This document shows, one piece after another, positions 42,032-49,266 of a DNA stretch of 64,000 nucleotides. Below the pieces are notes generated by a model that was not told the DNA's origin, ran no database searches, and saw only the letters and a list, made by a program, of their open reading frames with translations. This DNA is from CAYPAU01 sp964408825 (GTDB lineage: Bacteria > Patescibacteriota > Microgenomatia > Levybacterales > UBA12049), in contig CAYPAU010000003.1 of NCBI GenBank assembly GCA_964408825.1, positions 3,226 to 67,225 of the forward strand, read 5' to 3'. Numbering within the stretch: the first letter of the stretch is position 1; every line of letters begins with the position of its first letter. The position numbers were made by a program, and so were the translations under genes.

Positions 42032-42417
42032 AAAGAAAAGGTAAATTTGTATTTTTTAAAGTATTTTTGCCTTTCTCAGCCCTTTTTGTCTTATTTTTAG
42101 GATTATATTTCTACATGCCTTTTTTAATAGACACTAATTTGGTAAGTCCTCTTTCTAAAATAAGCTTAAAATCAGACAAAAGAGTCGTTGAAGAGGCTCT
42201 TTTGAAAAATAGAATTACCTACTCATCCATAGATATTGCATCTGATTCCTCCTTCCTGGTTAATCTTTCTGATGGAGCAAAGGTTATAATTACACCCAAG
42301 AAAAATATCTCATCGCAAATAAACTCTTTACAACTTATGCTTAATCGGCTTACAATAGAAGGGAAAAGAATAAAAATTGTAGATTTTAGGTACGACAGAC
42401 CTGTTGTTAGGTTCTGA
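42013..42417 (+). CDS. FtsQ/DivIB-like division protein, very short
   Basis: A 134-residue protein with a basic N-terminus, one membrane helix at about 17-37 (VFLPFSALFVLFLGLYFYMPF) and a short extracytoplasmic domain ending LNRLTIEGKRIKIVDFRYDRPVVRF, the closing pattern of FtsQ beta domains. Typical FtsQ is about 260 residues with a POTRA domain, which is reduced or missing here. Position between murG and ftsA is exactly that of ftsQ. Good positional, moderate sequence evidence. Confidence 0.68.
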   Translation: MHKRKIKRKGKFVFFKVFLPFSALFVLFLGLYFYMPFLIDTNLVSPLSKISLKSDKRVVEEALLKNRITYSSIDIASDSSFLVNLSDGAKVIITPKKNISSQINSLQLMLNRLTIEGKRIKIVDFRYDRPVVRF

Positions 42418-42425
42418 TTTTATTT

Positions 42426-43716
42426 ATGAATGAAGGAAAAATAGTCGTAGGAATAGACATAGGGACTTCAAAGATTGCAACCGTTATTGCTCGATCGGAT
42501 GACTTTTTAAATATCTTGGGAGTATCAGAAATACCTTCGCAGGGGATAAGAAAAGGGCAAACCGTAGACATAATTGAGGCAGTTTCTTCAATCAATTCTT
42601 NNNNNNNNNNAGGCAGCAGAGAGAATGGCAGGATATTCTGCATCTCATGTGGTTTCCTCAATTGGAGGAAGTCATATAGAATCTATCAATTCAAAAGGAG
42701 TCGTTGCGGTTTCTTCTCCGGGAGGAGAAATTACACAGAATGATGTAACAAGAGTTATAGATGCTGCGAAAGCAGTATCTCTTCCATCAAGCAGGGAAAT
42801 TATTCACGTACTCCCAAGAAGTTATACAGTAGATGGTCAGGAAGGGATAAAAGATCCGGTTGGAATGAGTGGAATAAGACTTGAGGTCGACACCCATATA
42901 ATCTCGGCTAATTCAACCGCAATAAGAAATCTTGAAAAAGCACTTTCTGAAGTGGGAGTCGACGTAGATTCGGTTGTTTACAATGGTTATGCAAGTAGCC
43001 TTGCTGTTGTCTCTGATACAGAGAGAGAACTTGGAGTTATCCTAATTGATATGGGAGCAGGAACGACCGACATATCAGTTTATGTTGAGGGGTCAGTTGC
43101 TTATTCATCCGTTATTCCTGTGGGAGCAAGGCATATCACAAATGATTTGGCAATAGGGCTTAGAATTTCACTTGAGAGCGCTGAGAAGATAAAACTATTT
43201 TTATCGAATCCTCAAAAGACTCAAGAAATTACCGAGGAGGGTAAGGAACAGACAAAAGCTAGAAGTTCAGATGAGATAGATCTTTCATCGCTTCATCTCG
43301 TAGAAGATATAAGCAAAGTTTCAAAAAAAACGCTTGTAGACGGAATTATAAGGCCAAGACTGAATGAAATATTTACTTTCGTAGGTCTTGAAATTAAAAA
43401 AAGCGGCTTTGCCGGGCAAACTCCATCCGGTCTTGTAATTACCGGAGGAGGGGCAGGAACAGTGGGGGCTGTTGAAAGTGCAAAAAGAACCCTTGCGATG
43501 CCTGTGAGGATTGGCATTCCGACAAATCTTAAAGGAATAATTGATGAAATTCAAAATCCGGCATTCTCAACCGTAGTCGGGCTCTCAAAATATGCAGGGG
43601 CTTTTGAGGGACAGCCGGGGTTGCCGTTTGGAATTTCGATTCCTAAGATTCCGGGCTTTTCAGGAAATAAAATAGTTGGAAAGATTATTGATCTTGTAAA
43701 GTCTTTCATTCCATAA
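42426..43716 (+). CDS. ftsA: Cell division protein FtsA, interrupted by an assembly gap
   Basis: Actin-fold protein tethering FtsZ to the membrane. Before the gap: VVGIDIGTSKIATVIAR (phosphate 1) and EIPSQGIRKGQTVDIIEAVSSIN. After the gap: AAERMAGYSASHVVSSIGGSHIESINSKGVVAV, VILIDMGAGTTDISVYVEGSVAYSSVIPVGARHITNDLA and GLVITGGGAGTVGAVESAKRTL. The C-terminus (FSGNKIVGKIIDLVKSFIP) fits the membrane-targeting amphipathic helix. Ten N at 42601-42610 cause the apparent frame change; the real gap must be a multiple of three. Nine bases follow the ftsQ-like stop. Confidence 0.92.
42601..42610. other. Assembly gap (10 N) in ftsA
   Basis: Placeholder gap in a conserved stretch; only a few residues of the FtsA sequence appear to be lost. 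Confidence 0.95.
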
Positions 43717-43728
43717 AGGATTGGGGAC

Positions 43729-43757
43729 TTGCAAAAAGATTATCAATTTGTTACATT
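43729..43757 (+). promoter_or_regulatory. Promoter directly upstream of ftsZ
   Basis: TTGCAA (43729-43734), 17 bases, TACATT (43752-43757), 10 bases to ATG 43768. It would let ftsZ be transcribed independently of the cluster. Confidence 0.52.
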
Positions 43758-43767
43758 TAGTGTGCCT

Positions 43768-44880
43768 ATGCTAATTAAACCACAAACTGCAAATTTTGCT
43801 AAAATCCGCGTCATGGGCATAGGCGGCGGAGGATGCAATGCTCTCTCCTCAATGATAAATCAGGGACAAGTTCAGGGAGTTGATTTTGTTTCCGTTAATA
43901 CTGATGCTCAGGCTCTTCTCTTATCGGCAGCTGCAACAAAAATTCAAATTGGCGAAAATCTTACCAAGGGTCTTGGTTCAGGAGGAGATCCTGAGATTGG
44001 GAGGCAAGCCGCAGAGGAGTCCCGCGAGAAACTAAAAGATATCCTTGATGGATCAGACATGATTTTCCTAGCATCCGGTATGGGAGGAGGAACCGGAACG
44101 GGCGCTTCTCCGATAATTGCGGAGGTTGCCAAGGAAATAGGAGCACTTACAATTGCAGTCGTCACAAAACCTTTTACATTTGAAGGGACAAGAAGAATGG
44201 TAGTGGCAGAGGACGGAATTGAAATTCTTAAAGACAAAGTCGATACGCTTATTTTGATTCCCAACCAGAGAATCCTCGATGTGGTTGATAAGAAACTTTC
44301 ACTTCTTGAGGCATTTAAAGTAGCCGATTCAGTACTTACACAAGGCGTTCAGGGAATATCAGATCTTATAACAATGCCGGGTCTTATTAATGTTGATTTT
44401 GCAGATGTAAGGACGATTATGTCCGAGGCAGGGTCGGCTCTTATGGGAATAGGCACAGGGGTAGGCGAGAATAGAGCGCAGGCTGCGGCAAGATCGGCAA
44501 TTGCTTCCCCACTCCTTGAGATATCAATGGAAGGAGCCCGCGGAGTCTTATTTAATATAACAGGAGGTCCTGATATTACGATGAGCGAGGTTGATGAGGC
44601 GGCCAAAATTATAGCCTCAGCCGCGGACCCTGATGCAAACATTATCTTTGGTGCAACCATTGATCAGGCAATGCACGATACGATAAAAATAACCGTTATC
44701 GCCACAGGATTTGATCAGGTAAGACAGAGACTTCAAGAATTTGTAGTTCCCGAGAAAAAAGCTGAAGATGCTTCCTCGGCAATGTCGAGTGCTTCCGCAC
44801 AGGAGCCTGCGGCAGAAGAAACACCCGAAACAGAGGAAGATGTTTTCGAGATCCCCGCATTCCTAAGACAGAGGAATTAA
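43768..44880 (+). CDS. ftsZ: Cell division protein FtsZ
   Basis: A 370-residue tubulin-fold GTPase. ATG 43768 fits the conserved FtsZ N-terminus (IKPQTANFAKIRVMGIGGGGCNALSSMI); upstream in-frame TTG/GTG codons would add non-homologous residues across a promoter. GTP-binding GMGGGTGTGASPIIAEVAKE is intact, as are VADSVLTQGVQGISDLI and the T7-loop NVDFADVRTIM. After a Glu/Ala-rich linker it ends in EIPAFLRQRN, the C-terminal peptide that binds FtsA and other partners. That terminal peptide is the integration target of the element that follows. Confidence 0.95.
   Translation: MLIKPQTANFAKIRVMGIGGGGCNALSSMINQGQVQGVDFVSVNTDAQALLLSAAATKIQIGENLTKGLGSGGDPEIGRQAAEESREKLKDILDGSDMIFLASGMGGGTGTGASPIIAEVAKEIGALTIAVVTKPFTFEGTRRMVVAEDGIEILKDKVDTLILIPNQRILDVVDKKLSLLEAFKVADSVLTQGVQGISDLITMPGLINVDFADVRTIMSEAGSALMGIGTGVGENRAQAAARSAIASPLLEISMEGARGVLFNITGGPDITMSEVDEAAKIIASAADPDANIIFGATIDQAMHDTIKITVIATGFDQVRQRLQEFVVPEKKAEDASSAMSSASAQEPAAEETPETEEDVFEIPAFLRQRN
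44841..44880 (+). repeat. attL: 3' end of ftsZ at the left junction of the integrated element
   Basis: The last codons of ftsZ (VFEIPAFLRQRN and stop) recur at 51340-51376. Exact 17-base core CTAAGACAGAGGAATTA at 44863-44879; the flanking similarity extends upstream to the GAT codon. Confidence 0.8.
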
Positions 44881-44906
44881 ACTTTAAAAGCTACAAATCT
44901 CTACTA

Positions 44907-44929
44907 AGCACCGAAGGAGGTGCTTTTTT
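44907..44929 (+). terminator. Terminator after ftsZ
   Basis: AGCACC (44907-44912) pairs with GGTGCT (44919-44924) and runs into six T. It lies inside the element, so the element brings its own terminator for the interrupted operon. Confidence 0.82.
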
Positions 44930-44959
44930 ATTTCTTCACAAATCATGATAGCCTAAAGG

Positions 44960-45001
44960 TTTTGCGAGAATCAATAGGGACCGGTTGTGGTTTGAGAGTG
45001 G
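44960..45001. repeat. Repeat shared with the int upstream region, possible integrase arm site
   Basis: TTTTGCGAGAA (44960-44970) and ACCGGTTGTGG (44980-44990) both occur again at 46091-46101 and 46069-46079. The second word is followed by similar sequence in both places (TTTGAGAGTGG versus CTGAAAGTGG). The copies flank the integrase gene. Confidence 0.5.
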
Positions 45002-45042
45002 GGAGTTGGAGAAATCTAAGTCCTCACAAATGAAGCCATAAA

Positions 45043-46053
45043 TTACTTAAGGGACAAAGAAAAACTTAAGTCCCCGTTCTTTTCAGAAATAGAAAAACTA
45101 AATCTTGGGTCATTTTCCAAGTGTAAGCTTTCAACAGTTTCCTTTAATGATTTTATAACTTCTTTAGGGTCAACATTAAGCCTAACCATCGGATGTCTCA
45201 TAGCAGCTCTCTCTAAAGTTTTATCTGCTAAGTGCATGTAAGTTGAATAAGTTGTTTGTATGTCCTTATGACCTACAAGTGGAGCAACCTCCGTAATAGG
45301 AACTCCTGCTTCAAGCATGTGAGTAATGTAGCTATGTCGGAAATTGTGAGGAAATGTCCTCTTAGTAACACCAGCGGCTAAAGCTCTTCTTTTCAGATCA
45401 GAGCTGAAATCGGTCACTTGAACTAGTTTTTCCATCATGTTTCTGAAAACTCTGTCATCCGGCTTCCTGTCTTTGATAAGAGCTGCTAAGTTGCTTTTTA
45501 GAGGTTCTATAAAATAAGCAGTTCTATTTTGATTAGTTTTGGTATTGACAAAAATAGCTTTACCTGCACTAATATCGATGTGTTTAACTTTTAGCTCTGC
45601 AGCTTCTGAATATCTACATCCGGTATATGCCAAAAACATTGTGAATGTTCTAAATCTGAAATCCAGAATACTGCAATCCATTCCTCTAAAGTTTCCATAC
45701 GAAAGGGAAGTGTTAAGTATTTTTTCAATCTCCTCTCTGGTAAAAATGATTATATCTGGCTTAACTTTCTTAAAAGATTTGAAGCCATCATAGAAGTCGT
45801 AGGGAAGTCCTCTGTCTTTGCAGTAAGCTACTAGCTGTCGAAATACAAAACCATAAGTATTAAGCGTATTATTATTTCTTCCTTTCGTTTTTAAATCCAT
45901 GAAGAATTTTTCAACGTTTTGCTTATTTAATTCCTTGTCAGAAAACCAAACATTTATTAATTTCAATCGAGATTTGCAGGTCCGGATACTTCCCTCGGAT
46001 AGAGACTGCTTTGTGAATATGAAAGAGTAGAAATCTTTCTCGACTATTACCAT
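45043..46053 (-). CDS. Tyrosine recombinase / integrase
   Basis: A 336-residue phage-type integrase from ATG 46053. In-frame ATG at 46122 and TTG at 46137 are possible, but the longer versions would read through repeated candidate binding sites (46069-46101). N-terminal SAM-like DNA-binding domain (LSEGSIRTCKSRLKLINVWFSD...), catalytic domain with Arg in TGCRYSEAAELK, HxxR in HNFRHSYITHML, His in LVGHKDIQTTYSTYMH and nucleophile Tyr (TTYSTY). It would join the element to the 3' end of ftsZ, 160 bases away. Reads towards ftsZ. Confidence 0.88.
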   Translation of the reverse strand: MVIVEKDFYSFIFTKQSLSEGSIRTCKSRLKLINVWFSDKELNKQNVEKFFMDLKTKGRNNNTLNTYGFVFRQLVAYCKDRGLPYDFYDGFKSFKKVKPDIIIFTREEIEKILNTSLSYGNFRGMDCSILDFRFRTFTMFLAYTGCRYSEAAELKVKHIDISAGKAIFVNTKTNQNRTAYFIEPLKSNLAALIKDRKPDDRVFRNMMEKLVQVTDFSSDLKRRALAAGVTKRTFPHNFRHSYITHMLEAGVPITEVAPLVGHKDIQTTYSTYMHLADKTLERAAMRHPMVRLNVDPKEVIKSLKETVESLHLENDPRFSFSISEKNGDLSFSLSLK

Positions 46054-46068
46054 GTTCCCTTTTGAGGA

Positions 46069-46101
46069 ACCGGTTGTGGCTGAAAGTGGATTTTGCGAGA
46101 A
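46069..46101. repeat. Second copy of the candidate integrase arm repeat
   Basis: Contains ACCGGTTGTGG (46069-46079) and TTTTGCGAGAA (46091-46101), the words seen at 44960-45001 but in swapped order. Located directly upstream of the preferred int start, so it may also serve int autoregulation. Confidence 0.45.
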
Positions 46102-46133
46102 CCTACTAATCTTATATAACATATTTACAAAAA

Positions 46134-46307
46134 TCAAGATTTAATTTCTTTCCCAGCAGTTTCGTTTTTCAAATCATCAATTATAAGCCCCTCCAGGTAC
46201 TCTTTAATCGTCATAGAAAGACTTGATGATCTTATCTTGACTCTCCGTAGCAACTCGGCATCAATCCTGGCCTGTTTTGATGATTTACTGTCGACAAATC
46301 TACTCAT
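46134..46307 (-). CDS. Small ribbon-helix-helix DNA-binding protein
   Basis: A 57-residue ORF from ATG 46307 to TGA 46134: it begins MSRFVDSKSSKQARIDAELL and continues with RRVKIRSSSLSMTIKEYLEGLI. The pattern (short basic N-terminus with a beta strand, then two helices with a turn at SSSLSMTIKEYLEGLI) fits CopG/Arc-like regulators of plasmids and integrative elements. It lies immediately upstream of the integrase, overlapping the longer alternative int start, so it could control int or excision. Fold call from pattern only. Confidence 0.6.
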   Translation of the reverse strand: MSRFVDSKSSKQARIDAELLRRVKIRSSSLSMTIKEYLEGLIIDDLKNETAGKEIKS

Positions 46308-46310
46308 CCA

Positions 46311-46676
46311 TTAGTATTTCTTATTTTTAAATTTCCACATGAAATAAGCTCCTGGTTTTCTAACAGGGGTTTGCGTATCTTTTTTTTCCTCTACATCGGA
46401 TTGAACAGATTTAAGAAGACTTCGAGCCTGAGTTGTACCGATTCTATTGACGACATCAAGATAGCAGGCGAAGTTATTTAAATCCCCTAATGTCTTAGAT
46501 ATTGTTTCTGCTAATTGGGATTTTTCGTTGTTTGGAGTAAAGGTAGATTTATCTAAAGCATATTTTTCTTTAGAAGGATTATCGATATTAACGAAATTAT
46601 CAATTTCTTTATTAACGTTATTATCGTTAATGGAAATATCATATTTTCTTTTTAATATTGTTCTAATACCTTCCAT
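46311..46676 (-). CDS. Hypothetical element-encoded protein under leader control
   Basis: A 121-residue protein from ATG 46676, with GGGAG spaced 7 bases upstream. A TTG start at 46736 in frame would translate the leader itself and is disfavoured. Sequence: basic N-terminus (MEGIRTILKRKYDISIN), an Asn/Asp/Ser-rich middle, a helical segment (LAETISKTLGDLNNFACYLDVVNRIGTTQARSLLKSV) and a basic aromatic end (KPGAYFMWKFKNKKY). No family recognised; position and control resemble replication or transfer accessory genes of small elements. Four bases separate it from the RHH gene. Confidence 0.6.
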   Translation of the reverse strand: MEGIRTILKRKYDISINDNNVNKEIDNFVNIDNPSKEKYALDKSTFTPNNEKSQLAETISKTLGDLNNFACYLDVVNRIGTTQARSLLKSVQSDVEEKKDTQTPVRKPGAYFMWKFKNKKY

Positions 46677-46772
46677 ATAAAAACTCCCGTCTCGGGTGGA
46701 ATCCCTACGGGAGCTTTTATTTCCACCCGAATTCAAAAAAACCTACATATATACTATAATTTATTTTGTCAA
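46677..46772 (-). promoter_or_regulatory. Promoter and two-state RNA leader that can sequester the ribosome-binding site
   Basis: Minus-strand TTGACA (46772-46767), 17 bases, TATGTA (46749-46744). The 61-base leader offers two exclusive pairings. Switch A: TCGGGTGGAA (46730-46721) with TTCCACCCGA (46701-46692), perfect over 10 bp. Switch B: CTCCCGT (46713-46707) with ACGGGAG (46690-46684), perfect over 7 bp, followed by TTTTT. The 3' arm of B contains the Shine-Dalgarno GGGAG. B hides it (and may terminate); A leaves it free. Confidence 0.7.
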
Positions 46773-47111
46773 GCGAATAAAGGGTTTAGCTTGGTATTTC
46801 AATCTAATTTCATGGTATGTAGGTATTTACAGAGGCTTTCGTGTATTAGGATTCTTGCTCTTTAAGTTTTGAAGTATGACATTCTGATTTAGCCGTTATT
46901 TCTTTAAAATAGGCAATTATGTCAGCGTTAGATTTGTCTCGCAATATTACTTCTATCTGACTGGTCTGTGGTATGTCAAGCTAGATAAAAATGTTAAGAA
47001 GACGTAAGGGGGATTAAAACATTCCTGCCTACGCTTTTATTCTGCAAGCATGCAAGGAAGTATTTATACTTTATCTAAATCCGATAAGTAACAAAAGTAT
47101 ACTTGTATAAG
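46773..47111. other. Intergenic region with a possible decayed ORF
   Basis: No convincing gene. On the minus strand a frame open from 46980 to a stop at 46846 reads LDIPQTSQIEVILRDKSNADIIAYFKEITAKSECHTSKLKEQES, protein-like but with no ATG/GTG start (only an internal TTG), so probably a gene remnant. The rest is AT-rich sequence without clear signals. Confidence 0.4.
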
Positions 47112-47339
47112 TTAAAAGGGTAGTAAATCTGAAGCAGAAACTTTTAATGCCTTAGCTATCTTATATAAAGACCTTACGGTAGGATTTCTTTCTCCTCTTT
47201 CAATTAGCCCAATATATGTTCTATCCATAGAAATTATTTCTGCAAGTTTTTCCTGGGAAATGCCTTTTGACTTTCTCATTCTTCGTAATTTCTCCCCAAA
47301 CTTGATTAAAATATGCCTGTGAGTAATAGCTTTCCCCAT
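47112..47339 (-). CDS. XRE-family HTH repressor
   Basis: A 75-residue single-domain Cro/C1-type regulator: FGEKLRRMRKSKGISQEKLAEIISMDRTYIGLIERGERNPTVRSLYKIAKALKVSASDLL. The helix-turn-helix is SQEKLAEIISMDRTYIGLIERG. It is divergent from the secreted-protein operon, with a palindrome in the shared region. Likely the lysogeny-type regulator of the integrated element, repressing itself and perhaps the operon. Full length for the minimal family. Confidence 0.87.
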   Translation of the reverse strand: MGKAITHRHILIKFGEKLRRMRKSKGISQEKLAEIISMDRTYIGLIERGERNPTVRSLYKIAKALKVSASDLLPF

Positions 47340-47351
47340 TAAATGTAATGT

Positions 47352-47370
47352 ATGCTACTATGAGTATCAT
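47352..47370. promoter_or_regulatory. Palindromic operator candidate for the XRE repressor
   Basis: ATGCTACTATGAGTATCAT: arms ATG-c-TACT and AGTA-t-CAT around ATG, an inverted repeat of 19 bases, 13 bases upstream of the repressor start and 14 bases before the divergent -35. Confidence 0.6.
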
Positions 47371-47383
47371 TTCAGCTGACTCC

Positions 47384-47412
47384 TTGTCATCTTTTCGTAG
47401 TTGTGCTATAAG
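47384..47412 (+). promoter_or_regulatory. Promoter of the secreted-protein operon
   Basis: TTGTCA (47384-47389), exactly 17 bases, TATAAG (47407-47412); ATG 19 bases further at 47432. Confidence 0.65.
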
Positions 47413-47431
47413 AAAGATATAAAAACTAGAT

Positions 47432-47917
47432 ATGAGAAAGATTTTTCTTCCAGCGTCAATTAGTTTACTTGCAGTAGCGATAATAGTTGCTTCCTTAACT
47501 TCATCAGGGTTTATAAGGGGACTAAGTAAGGAAAAACAACTAACAGAAGTAAAAGGGGAAAATGTTTCCGTAACTAAATCCCCAACTCCGACAATTACTC
47601 CAAAGCCTACTACAGAAGTAGAGACTGAATCAACAGTTTATAAACAGCCAGTGGTGCAATACGTACCTACAAATACTCCTATTCCAACATCAACCGCACA
47701 ACCAGCTATGCAGTCTCCATATTCCAATTTTCAAGACAAACAAGCGTATTGTCGTGATTTAGCGGCACAAGTTGTACAGAAAATTGCCAGTGATTCCGAA
47801 ATGAGGGAGGATCTGCAATGGATACAAGGTGAGGTGGGGTCAGATGTAATAAAATACCTAAATGATTCTACTTACACGAATGCATACCAGAGCTGTTTAA
47901 GCAAAATACAACAATAA
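47432..47917 (+). CDS. Membrane-anchored hypothetical protein
   Basis: A 161-residue protein: N-terminal helix about 4-26 (IFLPASISLLAVAIIVASLTSSGFI) as anchor or signal peptide, a Thr/Pro-rich linker (TKSPTPTITPKPTTEVETEST), and a helical C-terminal domain (FQDKQAYCRDLAAQVVQKIASDSEMREDLQWIQGEVGSDVIKYLNDSTYTNAYQSCLSKIQ) with two Cys that could pair. No known family. First gene after the element's operon promoter. Confidence 0.58.
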   Translation: MRKIFLPASISLLAVAIIVASLTSSGFIRGLSKEKQLTEVKGENVSVTKSPTPTITPKPTTEVETESTVYKQPVVQYVPTNTPIPTSTAQPAMQSPYSNFQDKQAYCRDLAAQVVQKIASDSEMREDLQWIQGEVGSDVIKYLNDSTYTNAYQSCLSKIQQ

Positions 47918-47964
47918 AGGTAAACTAAGTCTTATTTACCTAAAAATATTAAGCATAATTTATT

Positions 47965-48225
47965 ATGGTTGGTTTAGCAATTCAAATAGTAGCTTTTATC
48001 ATTGTCGCAACAGCAGTTATATCCATAGCTGCTCTTATTTTGTTGCTACTGGGAGGACTAGTGGGGGCGGCTATTGAGGGAGTTAAGGAAGAACGAAGTC
48101 AAAAAATGACAGAGGAAGACCTGCATAAGCAATATCAAAAGAAGAACCCAGGCATGAAAAGAATTTTTGGGAATCTATACATGAAAGAAATCCATAAGAA
48201 GCCTGAGGAAGAAAACGATAATTAA
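47965..48225 (+). CDS. Small membrane protein
   Basis: An 86-residue protein with a long hydrophobic N-terminal stretch (about 4-37, one long or two short helices: LAIQIVAFIIVATAVISIAALILLLLGGLVGAA) and a charged cytosolic tail (KEERSQKMTEEDLHKQYQKKNPGMKR). Function unknown; element cargo. Confidence 0.5.
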   Translation: MVGLAIQIVAFIIVATAVISIAALILLLLGGLVGAAIEGVKEERSQKMTEEDLHKQYQKKNPGMKRIFGNLYMKEIHKKPEEENDN

Positions 48226-48294
48226 CATTGACTTATTGTGTGACGCAACTTGTAATTCTCTTCAAAAAGGTGTATAAGAGTTTTGAACATTAAA

Positions 48295-48579
48295 ATGAAA
48301 AACGGATTAATATGCGGACTTTTAGGATTAGGTGCTTTAGGAGGTGGTGCTTGGTTTATATCTCAATCATCCACACCTACTCCTGGGGGCCCCAAAGCTC
48401 CCTCAGAAAATGCATGTATGTACTCATGTAGTAGTCCGGATAGGGATTGTGAAGACTTTTCAACCCACTCCGAAGCACAGGAGTTTTTTGAATGCTGTGG
48501 ATTCACAGAAACTAACGATCCAATGAAATTGGATTCACTTGGTACCGGTGATGGGGTAGCATGCGAATCATTGCCATGA
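48295..48579 (+). CDS. Secreted Excalibur-domain protein
   Basis: A 94-residue protein from ATG 48295 (an upstream in-frame TTG at 48283 is less likely). Signal/anchor helix NGLICGLLGLGALGGGAWFI, then an Excalibur calcium-binding domain: DRDCEDFSTHSEAQEFFECCGFTETNDPMKLDSLGTGDGVACESLP, with the DxDCxDF...AQxFF...DP..LD..GDGVACE.LP signature and paired Cys. In Bacillus-type proteins Excalibur domains are often fused to secreted nucleases; here the nuclease is the next gene, its ATG overlapping this stop (ATGA). Confidence 0.8.
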   Translation: MKNGLICGLLGLGALGGGAWFISQSSTPTPGGPKAPSENACMYSCSSPDRDCEDFSTHSEAQEFFECCGFTETNDPMKLDSLGTGDGVACESLP

Positions 48580-49265
48580 AATACTTCTTCTTATTCTTCC
48601 TAACTCTATTTCTTTTATCCAGCTCACCAGTATTGGCTCATCCTGGGCGAACTGATTCGTCAGGGTGCCATACATGTAGAACAAATTGCCCTAGCTGGGG
48701 ATTAAGCTACGGAGAATACCATTGTCATAATGGAGGTACTAGTAGTGGTGAATCAAATGTTGTACCAATAATTCAAACAAATACACCAGCACCCACAAGA
48801 GTTCCTACCCTAAAACCTACTCCTACTCCATATATTGAAACTGACATGGATAAAAAGAAAATGTTTAAGGTTATAAAAGTGATAGACGGGGACACCTTCG
48901 ATATTTCCATTAGAGGTAAAACAGAAAGAGTCAGGTTGCTTGCCATAGATACACCTGAAAGTGTTGATCCCAGGATGCCCGTTCAATGTTTTTCAAAAGA
49001 AGCCACAGTGAAACTACAGAGTCTTATTAATAATAAATTCATAAAATTAATCGATGATAGAGCACAGGGGAACAGAGACAAGTATAAGAGACTATTAAGA
49101 TATGCTTATGATAATAATTTATTTATTAACCGAGAAATGGTAGTACAAGGGTATGCTTTTTCTTATAAGCAATATCCTACAAAATACCTTAAAGAATTTA
49201 ATGAATTAGAAAAACAAGCGAGAGAAAAAAATATTGGGCTTTGGAGTAGTAAATGTAATTATTAA
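48576..49265 (+). CDS. Secreted thermonuclease-family (SNase) protein with N-terminal YHYH-like Cys/His segment
   Basis: A 229-residue protein from ATG 48576. Signal peptide MKYFFLFFLTLFLLSSSPVLA, then HPGRTDSSGCHTCRTNCPSWGLSYGEYHCHNGG, a small Cys/His-rich module known from the N-terminus of secreted bacterial proteins, a Thr/Pro linker and an SNase domain: KVIKVIDGDTFDISIRGKTERVRLLAIDTPESVDP ... GNRDKYKRLLRYAYDNNLFINREMVVQGYAFSYKQ ... EKQAREKNIGLWS. Catalytic equivalents of staphylococcal nuclease Asp21, Arg35, Asp40, Glu43 and Arg87 appear in IDGDTF, RVRLL, IDTPE and RDKYKR. Likely degrades extracellular DNA or RNA. Confidence 0.85.
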   Translation: MKYFFLFFLTLFLLSSSPVLAHPGRTDSSGCHTCRTNCPSWGLSYGEYHCHNGGTSSGESNVVPIIQTNTPAPTRVPTLKPTPTPYIETDMDKKKMFKVIKVIDGDTFDISIRGKTERVRLLAIDTPESVDPRMPVQCFSKEATVKLQSLINNKFIKLIDDRAQGNRDKYKRLLRYAYDNNLFINREMVVQGYAFSYKQYPTKYLKEFNELEKQAREKNIGLWSSKCNY

Positions 49266-49266
49266 T

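Noticed and set aside
46677..46730. Leader interpreted as a true H-type pseudoknot
   Set aside because: Only one base links the last two arms, too short to cross a 10-bp stem, so exclusive folds are more plausible.
46677..46736. TTG start at 46736 extending the 121-residue element protein by 20 codons
   Set aside because: It would translate the two-stem leader and starts at the predicted transcription start; ATG 46676 has a correctly spaced GGGAG.
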